NCBI RefSeq assembly: GCF_030294985.1
Contig: NZ_AP024718.1
Coordinates: forward strand, 806,001-870,000
Length of the DNA stretch: 64,000 nt
DNA from: Methylomarinovum tepidoasis
GTDB taxonomy: Bacteria; Pseudomonadota; Gammaproteobacteria; Methylococcales; Methylothermaceae
Reading direction: 5' to 3'
The notes under the pieces were generated by a model. It made no database searches. It saw only the letters and a program-made list of their open reading frames with translations, and was not told where the DNA came from. The position numbers and the translations under genes were made by a program. Of this stretch, positions 50,571 to 58,587 are shown one piece after another. The stretch's first letter is position 1. Each line of letters starts with the position of its first letter.

Positions 50571-51860
50571 ATGCGACGCAGATTCTTGGCTTCGTGGCTG
50601 GGCCTGGCGCTGTTGCTGTGCAGCGCTGCCCGTGCCGAACTGACCATCGAGATCACCCGCGGGATCGAGGGGGCCATTCCCATCGCCGTGGCGCCTTTCG
50701 CCTGGACGGGGCCCACGCCCCCGCCGGTGGACGTGGCGGCGGTGATCCGGGCCGATCTGGCCCGCAGCGGCCAGTTCCGGCCCCTCCCGCCCCAGGACAT
50801 GCTCACCCGCCCTGCCGCCGTCCCCGAAGCGGTCAACTGGCGGGTATGGCAGACCCTGGGGCAGGATTACCTGGTCATCGGCCAGGTGGAATCCCCCAGC
50901 CCGGAACGTTACGAGGTCCAGTTCCACCTGCTCGACGTTTATCGCAAGGAAGCGCTCGCCGGCTACCGTCTGCCGGCCAGGCCCGCCGGCCTGCGCAAGA
51001 CCGCCCACCGCATCGCCGACATCCTCTACGAGAAGATCACCGGCAGGCCGGGGGCCTTCGCCACCCGCATCGCCTACGTCATCGTCACCGAGGCCGACGG
51101 CCGCCGCATCTACCGGTTGCAGATCGCCGATGCCGACGGTTACAACCCGCGCACGGTGGTGATTTCCCCGGAACCTTTGATGTCGCCGGCGTGGTCGCCG
51201 GACGGGCAGCAGATCGCCTACGTCTCCTTCGAGCGCCGCCGTCCGGCCATCTACGTGCAGACCCTGGCCACCGGGGCGCGGGAGAAAATCGCCGCCTTCC
51301 CCGGCATCAACGGCGCGCCGGCGTGGTCGCCGGACGGCGGCAGGCTGGCGCTGACCCTTTCCAAGGACGGCAGTCCCGACATCTACGTGCTCGATCTGGC
51401 CAGCCGCCGCCTGCGGCGCCTGACCCACAGCTTCGCCATCGACACCGAGCCGGCGTGGTCGCCGGACGGCAAGCGGCTGGTGTTCACCTCCGACCGGGGC
51501 GGCAGTCCGCAGATCTATACCATCCCCGCCGGGGGTGGGGCGGTGCGGCGCCTGACCTTCCAGGGCAACTACAACGCCCGCGCCACCTTCTCCCCGGATG
51601 GCGGCAAACTGGCCCTCGTCCACGGGGGACAGGGCTATCGCATCGCCGTGCTCGATCTGGCCAGCGGCCGGCTGCAGGTCCTCACCGACGGCCCCCTGGA
51701 CGAATCTCCCAGTTTCGCCCCCAATGGCAGTATGATTCTCTATGCCACCCAGGCGGGTGGCCGCGGCCAGTTGGCGGCGGTGTCGGTGGACGGCCGGGTC
51801 CGGCAGCGGCTCGGGACCGAGCAAGGGGACGTGCGCGAGCCGGCGTGGTCGCCGTTTTGA
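50571..51860 (+). CDS. tolB: Tol-Pal protein TolB
   Basis: Periplasmic beta-propeller that links TolA and Pal. The signal is LASWLGLALLLCSAARA. The N-terminal domain is followed by six propeller repeats with PAWSPDG motifs. Three of these repeats use an identical stretch of about 20 bases for PAWSPDG, and a fourth shares most of it. 429 residues. Confidence 0.96.
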   Translation: MRRRFLASWLGLALLLCSAARAELTIEITRGIEGAIPIAVAPFAWTGPTPPPVDVAAVIRADLARSGQFRPLPPQDMLTRPAAVPEAVNWRVWQTLGQDYLVIGQVESPSPERYEVQFHLLDVYRKEALAGYRLPARPAGLRKTAHRIADILYEKITGRPGAFATRIAYVIVTEADGRRIYRLQIADADGYNPRTVVISPEPLMSPAWSPDGQQIAYVSFERRRPAIYVQTLATGAREKIAAFPGINGAPAWSPDGGRLALTLSKDGSPDIYVLDLASRRLRRLTHSFAIDTEPAWSPDGKRLVFTSDRGGSPQIYTIPAGGGAVRRLTFQGNYNARATFSPDGGKLALVHGGQGYRIAVLDLASGRLQVLTDGPLDESPSFAPNGSMILYATQAGGRGQLAAVSVDGRVRQRLGTEQGDVREPAWSPF

Positions 51861-51876
51861 AGCGGAGGATGAAACG

Positions 51877-52428
51877 ATGAAACGATGGTTAGGACTCGGA
51901 CTGGTGTTGGCCCTGGCAGGTTGCAAGACCCTGACCGGGAACGATCAGGAATCCCAGGCGGGCGCCCGCGCGGCGGGGGCGCAGGCCGAGGCGGCGCATA
52001 CCCAGGGGTTGGCCGGTGAGGAAGGGGCGACTCTGTACGAAGTGCAGAGCGGAGTTTCCGAAGGTGCGGGGCCCGGCGCCGACGCCGGCGCTCTGCTGCA
52101 GCGCCGCACTCTGTACTTCGACTTCGACAGCGCCCAGGTGCGGCCGGAGGACGTGCCGGTGGTGCAGGCCCACGCCCGCTATCTGGTCGATCACCCGCAG
52201 TTGCAGGTCACCCTGGAAGGGCATACCGACGAACGCGGCTCGCGCGAATACAACGTCGCCCTGGGCGAGGCCCGGGCCAAGGCGGTGGCGCGGCTGCTGG
52301 AGCTGAACGGAGTGCCGGCCCAGCGCATCCATGTCGTTTCCTACGGTGAGGAAAAACCGGTGGCCCTGGGGCACGACGAGACGGCCTGGGCCAAGAACCG
52401 GCGGGTGGAGATCGTCTATGGCCGTTAA
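51877..52428 (+). CDS. pal: Peptidoglycan-associated lipoprotein Pal
   Basis: Outer-membrane lipoprotein (LGLGLVLALAGCK) with an OmpA-like peptidoglycan-binding domain (LYFDFDSAQVRPED, LEGHTDERGSREYNVALGEARAKAV). 183 residues. The ATG at 51877 has a GCGGAGGA SD; the frame's earlier codons lie in the end of tolB. Its stop overlaps cpoB. Confidence 0.96.
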   Translation: MKRWLGLGLVLALAGCKTLTGNDQESQAGARAAGAQAEAAHTQGLAGEEGATLYEVQSGVSEGAGPGADAGALLQRRTLYFDFDSAQVRPEDVPVVQAHARYLVDHPQLQVTLEGHTDERGSREYNVALGEARAKAVARLLELNGVPAQRIHVVSYGEEKPVALGHDETAWAKNRRVEIVYGR

Positions 52429-53149
52429 GCGCGTGGTTCTGGCGTTGGGGCTGGCGGCGGCGTTTCCGGCCCTGGCCGGGGACGAGGACCTGGAGCGCCG
52501 GGTCCGGCTGCTGGAGCAGCGGTTGTCCAGCCAGGCGCTGATGGACATGCTGCAGCGGGTCGATGCCCTGCAGCGGGAGGTCCAGGCTCTGCGCGGCCAG
52601 GTGGAAGCGCTGCAGCACGAGGTGGACCGGCTGCGTCAGTCCGCCCCTTCCGGCACAGCCCCGGCGGCCGTGACGTCCGCGCCGGAGGCCCCGCCGGTGC
52701 CTCCGGCTGCTGAGGCGGCATCGCCCCTGGCCGTCGAGGACCAGGCCCAGCCGGCCGATCCCGAGGCGATCCGGCAGGCTTACCGCCAAGCCTTCGATCT
52801 GCTTCAGGCCGGGCATTACGATGCCGCCATCGACGCCTTTTCCACCTTCCTGCAGCGTCATCCCGATTCTCCCCTGGCCCCCAACGCCTATTACTGGCTC
52901 GGCGAGGCCTATTACGTCAAGCGGGATTTCCGCGCCGCCGCCGACGCCTTCGGCCAGGTGGTGGCGCATTTCCCGGGCAGCGCCAAGGTGCCGGATGCCT
53001 TGCTCAAGCTCGGTTACATCGCCGAAGCCCGGGGGGACCGGCAGGCGGCCAGGCGCTATCTGGAGAAGGTGCGTGACACCTGGCCCACCGCCCATGCCGC
53101 CAAACTGGCTGCCGAACGCCTGGCGCGCATGGAACAGGCGCGTCCTTGA
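52418..53149 (+). CDS. cpoB: Tol-Pal system protein CpoB (YbgF)
   Basis: Periplasmic coordinator of peptidoglycan synthesis and outer-membrane constriction. The signal is VVLALGLAAAFPALAG. A coiled-coil segment (RRVRLLEQRLSSQ, LQRVDALQREVQALRGQVEALQHEVDRL) is followed by three TPR-like repeats (AFDLLQAGHYDAAIDAFSTFLQRHPDSPLAPNAYYWLGEAYY). 243 residues. The start overlaps the pal stop. Confidence 0.93.
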   Translation: MAVKRVVLALGLAAAFPALAGDEDLERRVRLLEQRLSSQALMDMLQRVDALQREVQALRGQVEALQHEVDRLRQSAPSGTAPAAVTSAPEAPPVPPAAEAASPLAVEDQAQPADPEAIRQAYRQAFDLLQAGHYDAAIDAFSTFLQRHPDSPLAPNAYYWLGEAYYVKRDFRAAADAFGQVVAHFPGSAKVPDALLKLGYIAEARGDRQAARRYLEKVRDTWPTAHAAKLAAERLARMEQARP

Positions 53150-53153
53150 ACCC

Positions 53154-53798
53154 GTGAGCGAAACCCTGAAGATCAAGGAAATATTCCTCTCGATTCAGGG
53201 GGAGGCGGACACCGTCGGCTGGCCGACGGTATTCGTGCGCCTGAGCGGTTGTCCATTGCGCTGCCGCTGGTGCGATACCGCTTATGCCTTCCAGGGCGGC
53301 GAGCGGCTGACGCTGGATGCCGTCGTCGCCCGCGTGCGGGAATACGGGGTTCGTCACGTGACCGTCACCGGTGGCGAGCCGCTGGCCCAGCCTGCGTGTC
53401 TGGCGCTGTTGACCCGGCTGGCCGATGCCGGCTTTGCCGTGTCCCTGGAAACCAGCGGGGCGCTGGACGTTTCCGGGGTGGACCCGCGGGTGGTGAAGGT
53501 CATGGATCTGAAGCCGCCCACCTCCGGCGAGGCGGCGCGCAATCGCTGGGAGAATCTGGCTTTCCTGCAGCCGGCCGATCAGGTCAAGTTCGTCATCGCC
53601 GACCGCGGCGACTACGAGTGGTCCAGGGAACAGCTGGAAGCCCACCGTCTGGCCGGGCGCTGTCAGGTCCTGTTCTCGCCGGTGGCCGGGGAACTGGCGC
53701 CGCGGCAATTGGCCGAATGGATTCTGGAAGACCGCCTGCCGGTGCGGTTCCAGTTGCAGCTTCACAAACTGTTATGGGGCGATCAGCCCGGACGGTGA
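53154..53798 (+). CDS. queE: 7-carboxy-7-deazaguanine synthase QueE
   Basis: Radical-SAM enzyme that makes CDG in queuosine synthesis. The cluster motif is Cys33-x3-Cys37-x2-Cys40 (SGCPLRCRWCDTAYAF). 214 residues from a GTG start at 53154, five bases after the cpoB stop, so it may be co-transcribed with the tol operon. VTVTGGEPLAQ is the SAM-binding GGE motif. Confidence 0.95.
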   Translation: MSETLKIKEIFLSIQGEADTVGWPTVFVRLSGCPLRCRWCDTAYAFQGGERLTLDAVVARVREYGVRHVTVTGGEPLAQPACLALLTRLADAGFAVSLETSGALDVSGVDPRVVKVMDLKPPTSGEAARNRWENLAFLQPADQVKFVIADRGDYEWSREQLEAHRLAGRCQVLFSPVAGELAPRQLAEWILEDRLPVRFQLQLHKLLWGDQPGR

Positions 53799-53806
53799 GG
53801 GAAGAT

Positions 53807-54352
53807 TCAGGGCCAGAGCCGCTGCAGGTCGATCTTCACGGTACAGGGGGCGAGATCGAGGGTCAGTGCGGCGTTGGCGGGAGGGTGTTCCTGGTAATCC
53901 TGGCCTGTCAGTTCGAGCACCCTGAGGCGGCGTTCGGCGGGATCGACGATGAGGTAGAAACGCACGCCCTGCTCGGCGTAGAGCCGGCGCTTGAGTCGTT
54001 CATCCTTGCTGCGGGTCGCGGGGGACAGAACCTCGACGATCAGTCGGGGAGGGCGGGTCAGGTAATCCTCGCTGACCGGTTCACAGGTCACCAGGATGTC
54101 CGGCCTGACCACGGTGTCATCGCTTACGATCCAATCGGTTTCGTAAACCGCAATGCAGTCGGGGCAGGTTTCCAGCGCGGTTTCGATCTGCACGAACAGG
54201 CGTCCGGCGATGCGTTGGTGGAGGAAAGAGGGACTGGGTACCATGGCGTAGGGGATGCCCGCGATCAGCTCCCAATCGCCTTCCCACTTTTGATAATCAG
54301 TGACGGTGTAATGAGGAAGATATTTTTGCTTCAGCATCGGTTTCGTCGGCAA
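53807..54352 (-). CDS. Uma2-family (DUF820) restriction-endonuclease-like protein
   Basis: A 181-residue Uma2 protein. The PD-(D/E)xK-like core shows [11 protein letters not shown] and [38 protein letters not shown] (Asp, then Glu-Val). These proteins are abundant in cyanobacteria and some other groups, often with no proven target. It is convergent to queE. A second family member is at 55061-55630, on the same strand. The start could be 54352 or the ATG at 54337. Confidence 0.85.
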   Translation of the reverse strand: MPTKPMLKQKYLPHYTVTDYQKWEGDWELIAGIPYAMVPSPSFLHQRIAGRLFVQIETALETCPDCIAVYETDWIVSDDTVVRPDILVTCEPVSEDYLTRPPRLIVEVLSPATRSKDERLKRRLYAEQGVRFYLIVDPAERRLRVLELTGQDYQEHPPANAALTLDLAPCTVKIDLQRLWP

Positions 54353-54372
54353 ACGGCAGCAGGACGGAATTT

Positions 54373-55095
54373 ATGGTAGCACGCAAAAAAGCCGTCGTCC
54401 TCCTCTCCGGAGGGCTCGATTCCATGACCACCCTGCTCATCGCCAGGGACCAGGGTTATACGTGCCACGCCCTCAGCTTCGATTACGGCCAGCGCCAGCG
54501 GGCCGAGCTGGAGGCGGCCCGGCGCATCGCCCAAAGGTACGGCGCGGCGGCCCACAAGGTCGTCCGCATCGGCCTCGACGATATCGGCGGTTCGGCGCTG
54601 ACGGACGCTGCCATCGCCGTGCCGGAAACCCCAACCGAAGGGATTCCGGTGACCTACGTGCCGGCCCGCAACACCGTGTTTCTCGCCTTCGCCCTGGGCT
54701 ATGCGGAAGTGTTGGGGGCGTTCGACATTTTCATCGGCGTCAACGCGGTGGACTACTCCGGTTATCCCGACTGCCGGCCCGAGTACATCGATGCCTTCGA
54801 GCGGCTGGCGAATCTGGCCACCAGGGCCGGGGTGGAAGGGGGGCGCTTTGCCATCCATGCGCCGCTGATCCGGCTCAGCAAGGCCGAGATCATCCGCAAA
54901 GGCATCGAACTGGGGGCCGACTACAGCCTGGCGGTATCGTGCTATGCCGCCGATGCCGAGGGCCGGGCCTGCGGCAAGTGCGATGCCTGCCGCTTCCGCG
55001 CCGAGGGTTTCCGCGCCGCCGGGGTGCCGGATCCGACCCGTTATCAGGCCGGAAAGCGGGTCAGATCTCGGTCTGGAAGACGGCTTCCAGAGTGA
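54373..55095 (+). CDS. queC: 7-cyano-7-deazaguanine synthase QueC
   Basis: ATP-dependent conversion of CDG to preQ0. The PP-loop is SGGLDS (residues 12-17), and a zinc site is formed by Cys190, Cys200, Cys203 and Cys206 ([11 protein letters not shown]). 240 residues. Its last 35 bases overlap the convergent Uma2 gene, so its C-terminal tail past the zinc site is longer and more basic than usual. Confidence 0.94.
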   Translation: MVARKKAVVLLSGGLDSMTTLLIARDQGYTCHALSFDYGQRQRAELEAARRIAQRYGAAAHKVVRIGLDDIGGSALTDAAIAVPETPTEGIPVTYVPARNTVFLAFALGYAEVLGAFDIFIGVNAVDYSGYPDCRPEYIDAFERLANLATRAGVEGGRFAIHAPLIRLSKAEIIRKGIELGADYSLAVSCYAADAEGRACGKCDACRFRAEGFRAAGVPDPTRYQAGKRVRSRSGRRLPE

Positions 55096-55630
55096 CGGCC
55101 AGGCCGTCCAGCACGTTCGAGGTCACGGCGCCCTCGCCGCTGGCGAAGCTGACCGAAGCGTAGGCGTCGCCGTCCAGCCCCAGCACGTCCACCGTCCGGT
55201 TGCCCGGGTCCACCAGCCAGTATTCCCGCCCCCCGAAGCGTTCGTACAAGCGCTGCTTGAGGGCGTAGTCGCGGTGGACCGAAGACGGGGATACGATCTC
55301 CACCACCAGATCGGGCGGGCCGAAGATGCCCCGCTCCTGGATGATGTCGCGGCGCTCCCGGGCGACGAACAGGATGTCCGGGTGGACGACGTTTTCGGGA
55401 CTGAGGATGACGTCGATGGGGGCGTGGAAGACGTGTCCCAGCTTGCGCTCCCGCACGAACTCGAACAGCAGCACTTCCAGATTGCGAGAATACCGTTGGT
55501 GAAACGAGGAAGGGGCGGGAACCGTCAGCAGTTCTCCGTTGATGATTTCGTAACGGCGCTCATCGTCCAGCGCCAGGTAATCCTCGTAGGTCCAGCGGCG
55601 GGTCTCCCGGGGCAGGGCGGCGGTGGGCAT
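55061..55630 (-). CDS. Uma2-family (DUF820) protein, second copy
   Basis: A 189-residue Uma2 protein with [14 protein letters not shown] and [38 protein letters not shown]. It is clearly related to the copy at 53807-54352 but with low identity, so not a recent duplication. Its 3' end overlaps queC by 35 bases. Start at ATG 55630. Confidence 0.85.
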   Translation of the reverse strand: MPTAALPRETRRWTYEDYLALDDERRYEIINGELLTVPAPSSFHQRYSRNLEVLLFEFVRERKLGHVFHAPIDVILSPENVVHPDILFVARERRDIIQERGIFGPPDLVVEIVSPSSVHRDYALKQRLYERFGGREYWLVDPGNRTVDVLGLDGDAYASVSFASGEGAVTSNVLDGLAVTLEAVFQTEI

Positions 55631-55680
55631 GGCGAATCCTCGTAAGGGGGCTTCATCGACATTTTACCTTTCGGGAGGAG

Positions 55681-55766
55681 GCAGGGAAGGGTCTGCCGGA
55701 CCGAAATTCGTCCGTAAATTTAGGTCCGGGGCGGCCTTCCTTGGCCGCCAGCAGACCCTTCCCTGC
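55681..55766. repeat. Dispersed palindromic element, copy 2
   Basis: Second copy of the 19806-19901 element. Outer arms 55681-55696 and 55751-55766 (GCAGGGAAGGGTCTGC) are perfect. Inner CCGGACC (55696-55702) pairs with GGTCCGG (55723-55729), and a third hairpin GGCGGCC-TTCCTT-GGCCGCC follows. Where copy 1 has GCTGGG and CCGGGCC, this copy has GCAGGG and CCGGACC, with matching changes in the opposite arms. It sits in the gap between two minus-strand genes. Confidence 0.85.
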
Positions 55767-55806
55767 CCCCCCGACGCAAGTTGAATAATAACTGCCGAGG
55801 CGCGCC

Positions 55807-57675
55807 TCAGAAGGTCAGCCGGAATCCGCCGTATCCCGCCACCCGGCTGGTGCCGTAGCCGGGCACTTCCTCGTATTCCTGATCGAAGGCGTTGTCGATG
55901 CGGCCGTACAGGGTCAGCCAGCGGTTGATCCGGTAGTCGCCGGCCAGGTTGACCACCACGTAGCCCGGCAGTTTGCGCTTGATGCTGAAGGCGCTGAAGC
56001 GGCGGCTGCCCAGCGTCAGGACGTTGACGTGGAGGTGGGCCGCCTCGGTCAGGGCCAGATCGGCGTCGAAGCTGCCCTTGTGGCGGGGCCGGCGCAGCAA
56101 CTGCTGCTCCTGGTCGTCCTCGGTGTTGGTGTAGGTGTAGGTGCCGCGCAGGGTCAGGAAAGCCAGCGGCCGGATTTCCGCATAGGTTTCCAGCCCGGCG
56201 CTGCGGGCGCTGGCGACGTTGACGTAGCCGGTGCCGAACTGGAAGTCGATCAGGTTGCTGAACTGGTTGTGGAACCAGGTCGCCCCCAGCAGGATGCGTT
56301 CGTCCCAGAAGCTCTGGTCCACCCCCACGTCCCAGCCGCGGCTGCGCTCCGGTTCCAAGTCACGGTTGCCGATGGGGCCGAAGAATCCGGCCGGGGCGAA
56401 CAGCTGGTACAGGCTCGGGGCCTTGAAGCCCTTGCCGTAGCTGCCGTGCAGCTTGGTGCCGGTTTCCGGGAGCAGGACCGCCTGGGTGACGCGCCAAGTG
56501 ACCTTGTCTCCGGCGTGTTCGTGATCGTCGAAACGGACTCCGGCGCTGGTGATGAAGCGCTCCAGCCACTTGATCCGGTTCTCGCCGTAATAGCCGTTGA
56601 TGGTGGCCGAGTGGGTGGGGAGGGTGTCGGCGTTCATCCATTCGGTTTCGCTGGTGATGCCGAACACCAAGGTATCCCAGTCGGTGGGGGTGACGGTGTT
56701 CTGCCAGTCGAGCTTGAACTTCTCGCCGCGGAAGGCGCTGTTGTCGACGAAGGTGTCGGCCGGATCGGGGCGGTCGCGGGTGTGGCGTTCGGTGCGGCTG
56801 TAGGACAGGCGCAGCTGCTGGCGCCAGCGGTGGTCCAGCAGATCCAGGGTGCCCTGGGTGCGGGCGAAGATCTGATCGCTGTCCTGACGGTAGTTGGGAT
56901 CGTCGCAGCCGGGGCCGCCGCAGTTGTCGAGATCGGCCTCGCTGTGATGGAAACGCACCACCGCATCCAGGCCCAGATTGTCCAGCGCCTGCCAGTCGGC
57001 GCGGGCCGAGACGGTGGTGTTCTTGTAGCCGTCGTCCTCGTGGTTGCCCAGACGGCTGTCGGCGGCGGAGAAACCGTCGCTGTGCAGTTGGCTGGCGGCG
57101 ATGCTGTAAGCCAGCCGGTCGTGCTTGCCGCTGGCGGCGCCGCCCAGCTTCCAGGTGCCGTAGCTGCCGCCTTCGGCGTTGAATCCGAAACGGGGCTCGC
57201 CGTGCCCCTGTCTGGTGAAGATCTGGATCACCCCGCCGATGGCGTCACCGCCGTACAGGGTGCTCTGGGGGCCGCGGAGAATTTCGATGCGTTCGATGTT
57301 GTCCACGGTCAGATGGGCGAAATCGAAGCCGGCGCCGGGGCTGGCCGGATCGTTGACCTCGATGCCGTCGATCAGCACCAGGGTGTGCTGGGAATTGGCG
57401 CCGCGCAGGAACACCGAGGTGGTCCTGCCCAGGCCGCCGTTTTGGACCACGTCGAGGCCGGGCACCGAGCGCAGCACGTCGGCGACGGTGAAGACCTTGC
57501 GTGCGGCGATGTCCTCGGCGGTGATGACGGTGATGCTGCTGCCGCTCTCGCGCACCGGGACCGGAATCCGGCTGGCGGTGACGGTCAGGGTGTCGAGGCG
57601 GCTGGGGGAGAGATCTGCGGCCAGGGCCGCGGTCGCCGGCAGGGCCAGCAGAAGTACGCGAAGTTTGCAAGTCAT
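55807..57675 (-). CDS. btuB: TonB-dependent cobalamin receptor (BtuB-like)
   Basis: Outer-membrane receptor of 622 residues. Signal LRVLLLALPATAALAA, then the TonB box DTLTVTA. A plug domain follows (ITAEDIAARKVFTVADVLRSVPGLDVVQNGGLGRTTSVFLRGANSQHTLVLIDGIEVNDPA), then a beta-barrel ending in RVAGYGGFRLTF with the C-terminal aromatic residue. The ATG at 57675 has GGGAG; the frame's upstream part lies in the riboswitch. Its control by a cobalamin riboswitch identifies the substrate. Confidence 0.93.
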   Translation of the reverse strand: MTCKLRVLLLALPATAALAADLSPSRLDTLTVTASRIPVPVRESGSSITVITAEDIAARKVFTVADVLRSVPGLDVVQNGGLGRTTSVFLRGANSQHTLVLIDGIEVNDPASPGAGFDFAHLTVDNIERIEILRGPQSTLYGGDAIGGVIQIFTRQGHGEPRFGFNAEGGSYGTWKLGGAASGKHDRLAYSIAASQLHSDGFSAADSRLGNHEDDGYKNTTVSARADWQALDNLGLDAVVRFHHSEADLDNCGGPGCDDPNYRQDSDQIFARTQGTLDLLDHRWRQQLRLSYSRTERHTRDRPDPADTFVDNSAFRGEKFKLDWQNTVTPTDWDTLVFGITSETEWMNADTLPTHSATINGYYGENRIKWLERFITSAGVRFDDHEHAGDKVTWRVTQAVLLPETGTKLHGSYGKGFKAPSLYQLFAPAGFFGPIGNRDLEPERSRGWDVGVDQSFWDERILLGATWFHNQFSNLIDFQFGTGYVNVASARSAGLETYAEIRPLAFLTLRGTYTYTNTEDDQEQQLLRRPRHKGSFDADLALTEAAHLHVNVLTLGSRRFSAFSIKRKLPGYVVVNLAGDYRINRWLTLYGRIDNAFDQEYEEVPGYGTSRVAGYGGFRLTF

Positions 57676-57690
57676 GGCATATCTCCCAGT

Positions 57691-57711
57691 GGGCGTGCCC
57701 ACCGCACGCCC
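57691..57711 (-). promoter_or_regulatory. Hairpin next to the btuB SD (possible riboswitch expression platform)
   Basis: GGGCGTGC and GCACGCCC form a perfect eight-pair stem around CCACC, directly before the SD (GGGAG) and ATG of btuB. A separate 14-base palindrome GGCGCCATGGCGCC is at 57727-57740. No T-run follows, so control of translation is more likely than termination. Confidence 0.5.
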
Positions 57712-57744
57712 AAGGTGGATCGACACGGCGCCATGGCGCCGCAC

Positions 57745-57922
57745 CCGCCTGCCAGGCCGGTCTCCGGGCTCGTGAGCGCCGCTCGGGCCGGCGGACCGCC
57801 TTCCCAGATCTCCCTGACCCGGTGGCGTTTTGGCCGCCTTGACTCACCTACCGTTGCGGGGGCAGCGCCGGACTCCGACCGGCTTCCCGTTTCACCCTTC
57901 GCAGGGCACCTGGCAGGGGCGC
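57745..57922 (-). ncRNA. Cobalamin (B12) riboswitch
   Basis: On the minus strand the B12 box GCCGGTCGGAGTCCGGCGCTGCCCCCGCAACGGTA-type sequence (57849-57885) and the peripheral GCCACCGG/AGACCGGC segments match the adenosylcobalamin riboswitch core. The closing P1 helix is formed by CCTGGCAGG-like arms at about 57747-57756 and 57911-57920. It controls the TonB receptor gene that follows. Confidence 0.9.
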
Positions 57923-57953
57923 CTATTGTAGGGGGCAGGGGGAGAAATGCAAC

Positions 57954-58523
57954 TCAGGGCGTGGTTGGTGCGGTCGCGGCGCTACGCCACTGACGCACAG
58001 CCCAGCGCCCGGCGAGCGCCAGGCCGGTATAGGCGAGGGTGACACCCAGGTAGGACGGCAGGTAGCGGGCGACCCGGAGGGCGTATTCCGTCAGTCTCAT
58101 CTCCCCGAACCGCCCCGAGAACCCGTAGAAGCCGACATTGGAGATCACGAAGGCGAGGGTGGTGGCAGCTGCCGCCGCCAGCAGGGTCGCTGCGATAGCG
58201 GCGGCATTGTTCGGGGACAGGTGCCGGCACCCGTATCCGGCCAGCCACGAGACGCCGTAAGCGGGAATCAGGAACAGGTAGGCGGGGGTGACGCACCAGC
58301 CGCTGACGCCGCCGTAGCGGATGGCGATAAAGTCGATGAGGCCGGCTTCCAGCAGCAGCACGGCGAAGAAAGCCGGGCGGGCGATAAGCAGCCCGGCGAG
58401 GAAGAACGCTGCCAAAGAAGCGTCGGGCAGGGTCTTGAAGTCACCGAAGTGGTGGAAACGGGTCGCGGCCATCAGCCCCATGAGGGCGATGGCGGAGAGG
58501 GAAAACGTTCTGCTTGCGGTCAT
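57954..58523 (-). CDS. btuM: Candidate cobalamin ECF-type S-component (BtuM-like)
   Basis: A 189-residue protein with about six predicted helices. The segment ARPAFFAVLLLEAGLIDFIAIRYGGVSGWCVTPAYLFLIPAYGVSWLAG holds Cys77, close to the cobalt-coordinating Cys80 of Thiobacillus denitrificans BtuM. Its position beside a B12 riboswitch and B12 receptor supports this. It is not downstream of that riboswitch. No EcfA/EcfT gene is nearby, as for solitary BtuM proteins. I chose ATG 58523 (GGAG upstream) over ATG 58535. Identification rests on topology, one Cys and context. Confidence 0.6.
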   Translation of the reverse strand: MTASRTFSLSAIALMGLMAATRFHHFGDFKTLPDASLAAFFLAGLLIARPAFFAVLLLEAGLIDFIAIRYGGVSGWCVTPAYLFLIPAYGVSWLAGYGCRHLSPNNAAAIAATLLAAAAATTLAFVISNVGFYGFSGRFGEMRLTEYALRVARYLPSYLGVTLAYTGLALAGRWAVRQWRSAATAPTTP

Positions 58524-58587
58524 GGTGAACTCCATCGGCGCTGAATTTGGGATAAGGTTAAAGGAAAACCCCGCACGAGGTCGAGCG

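Noticed and set aside
53352-53363. GTCACGTGAC palindrome in queE
   Set aside because: The central part resembles parS but the outer positions do not; it encodes conserved RHVTVTG of QueE.
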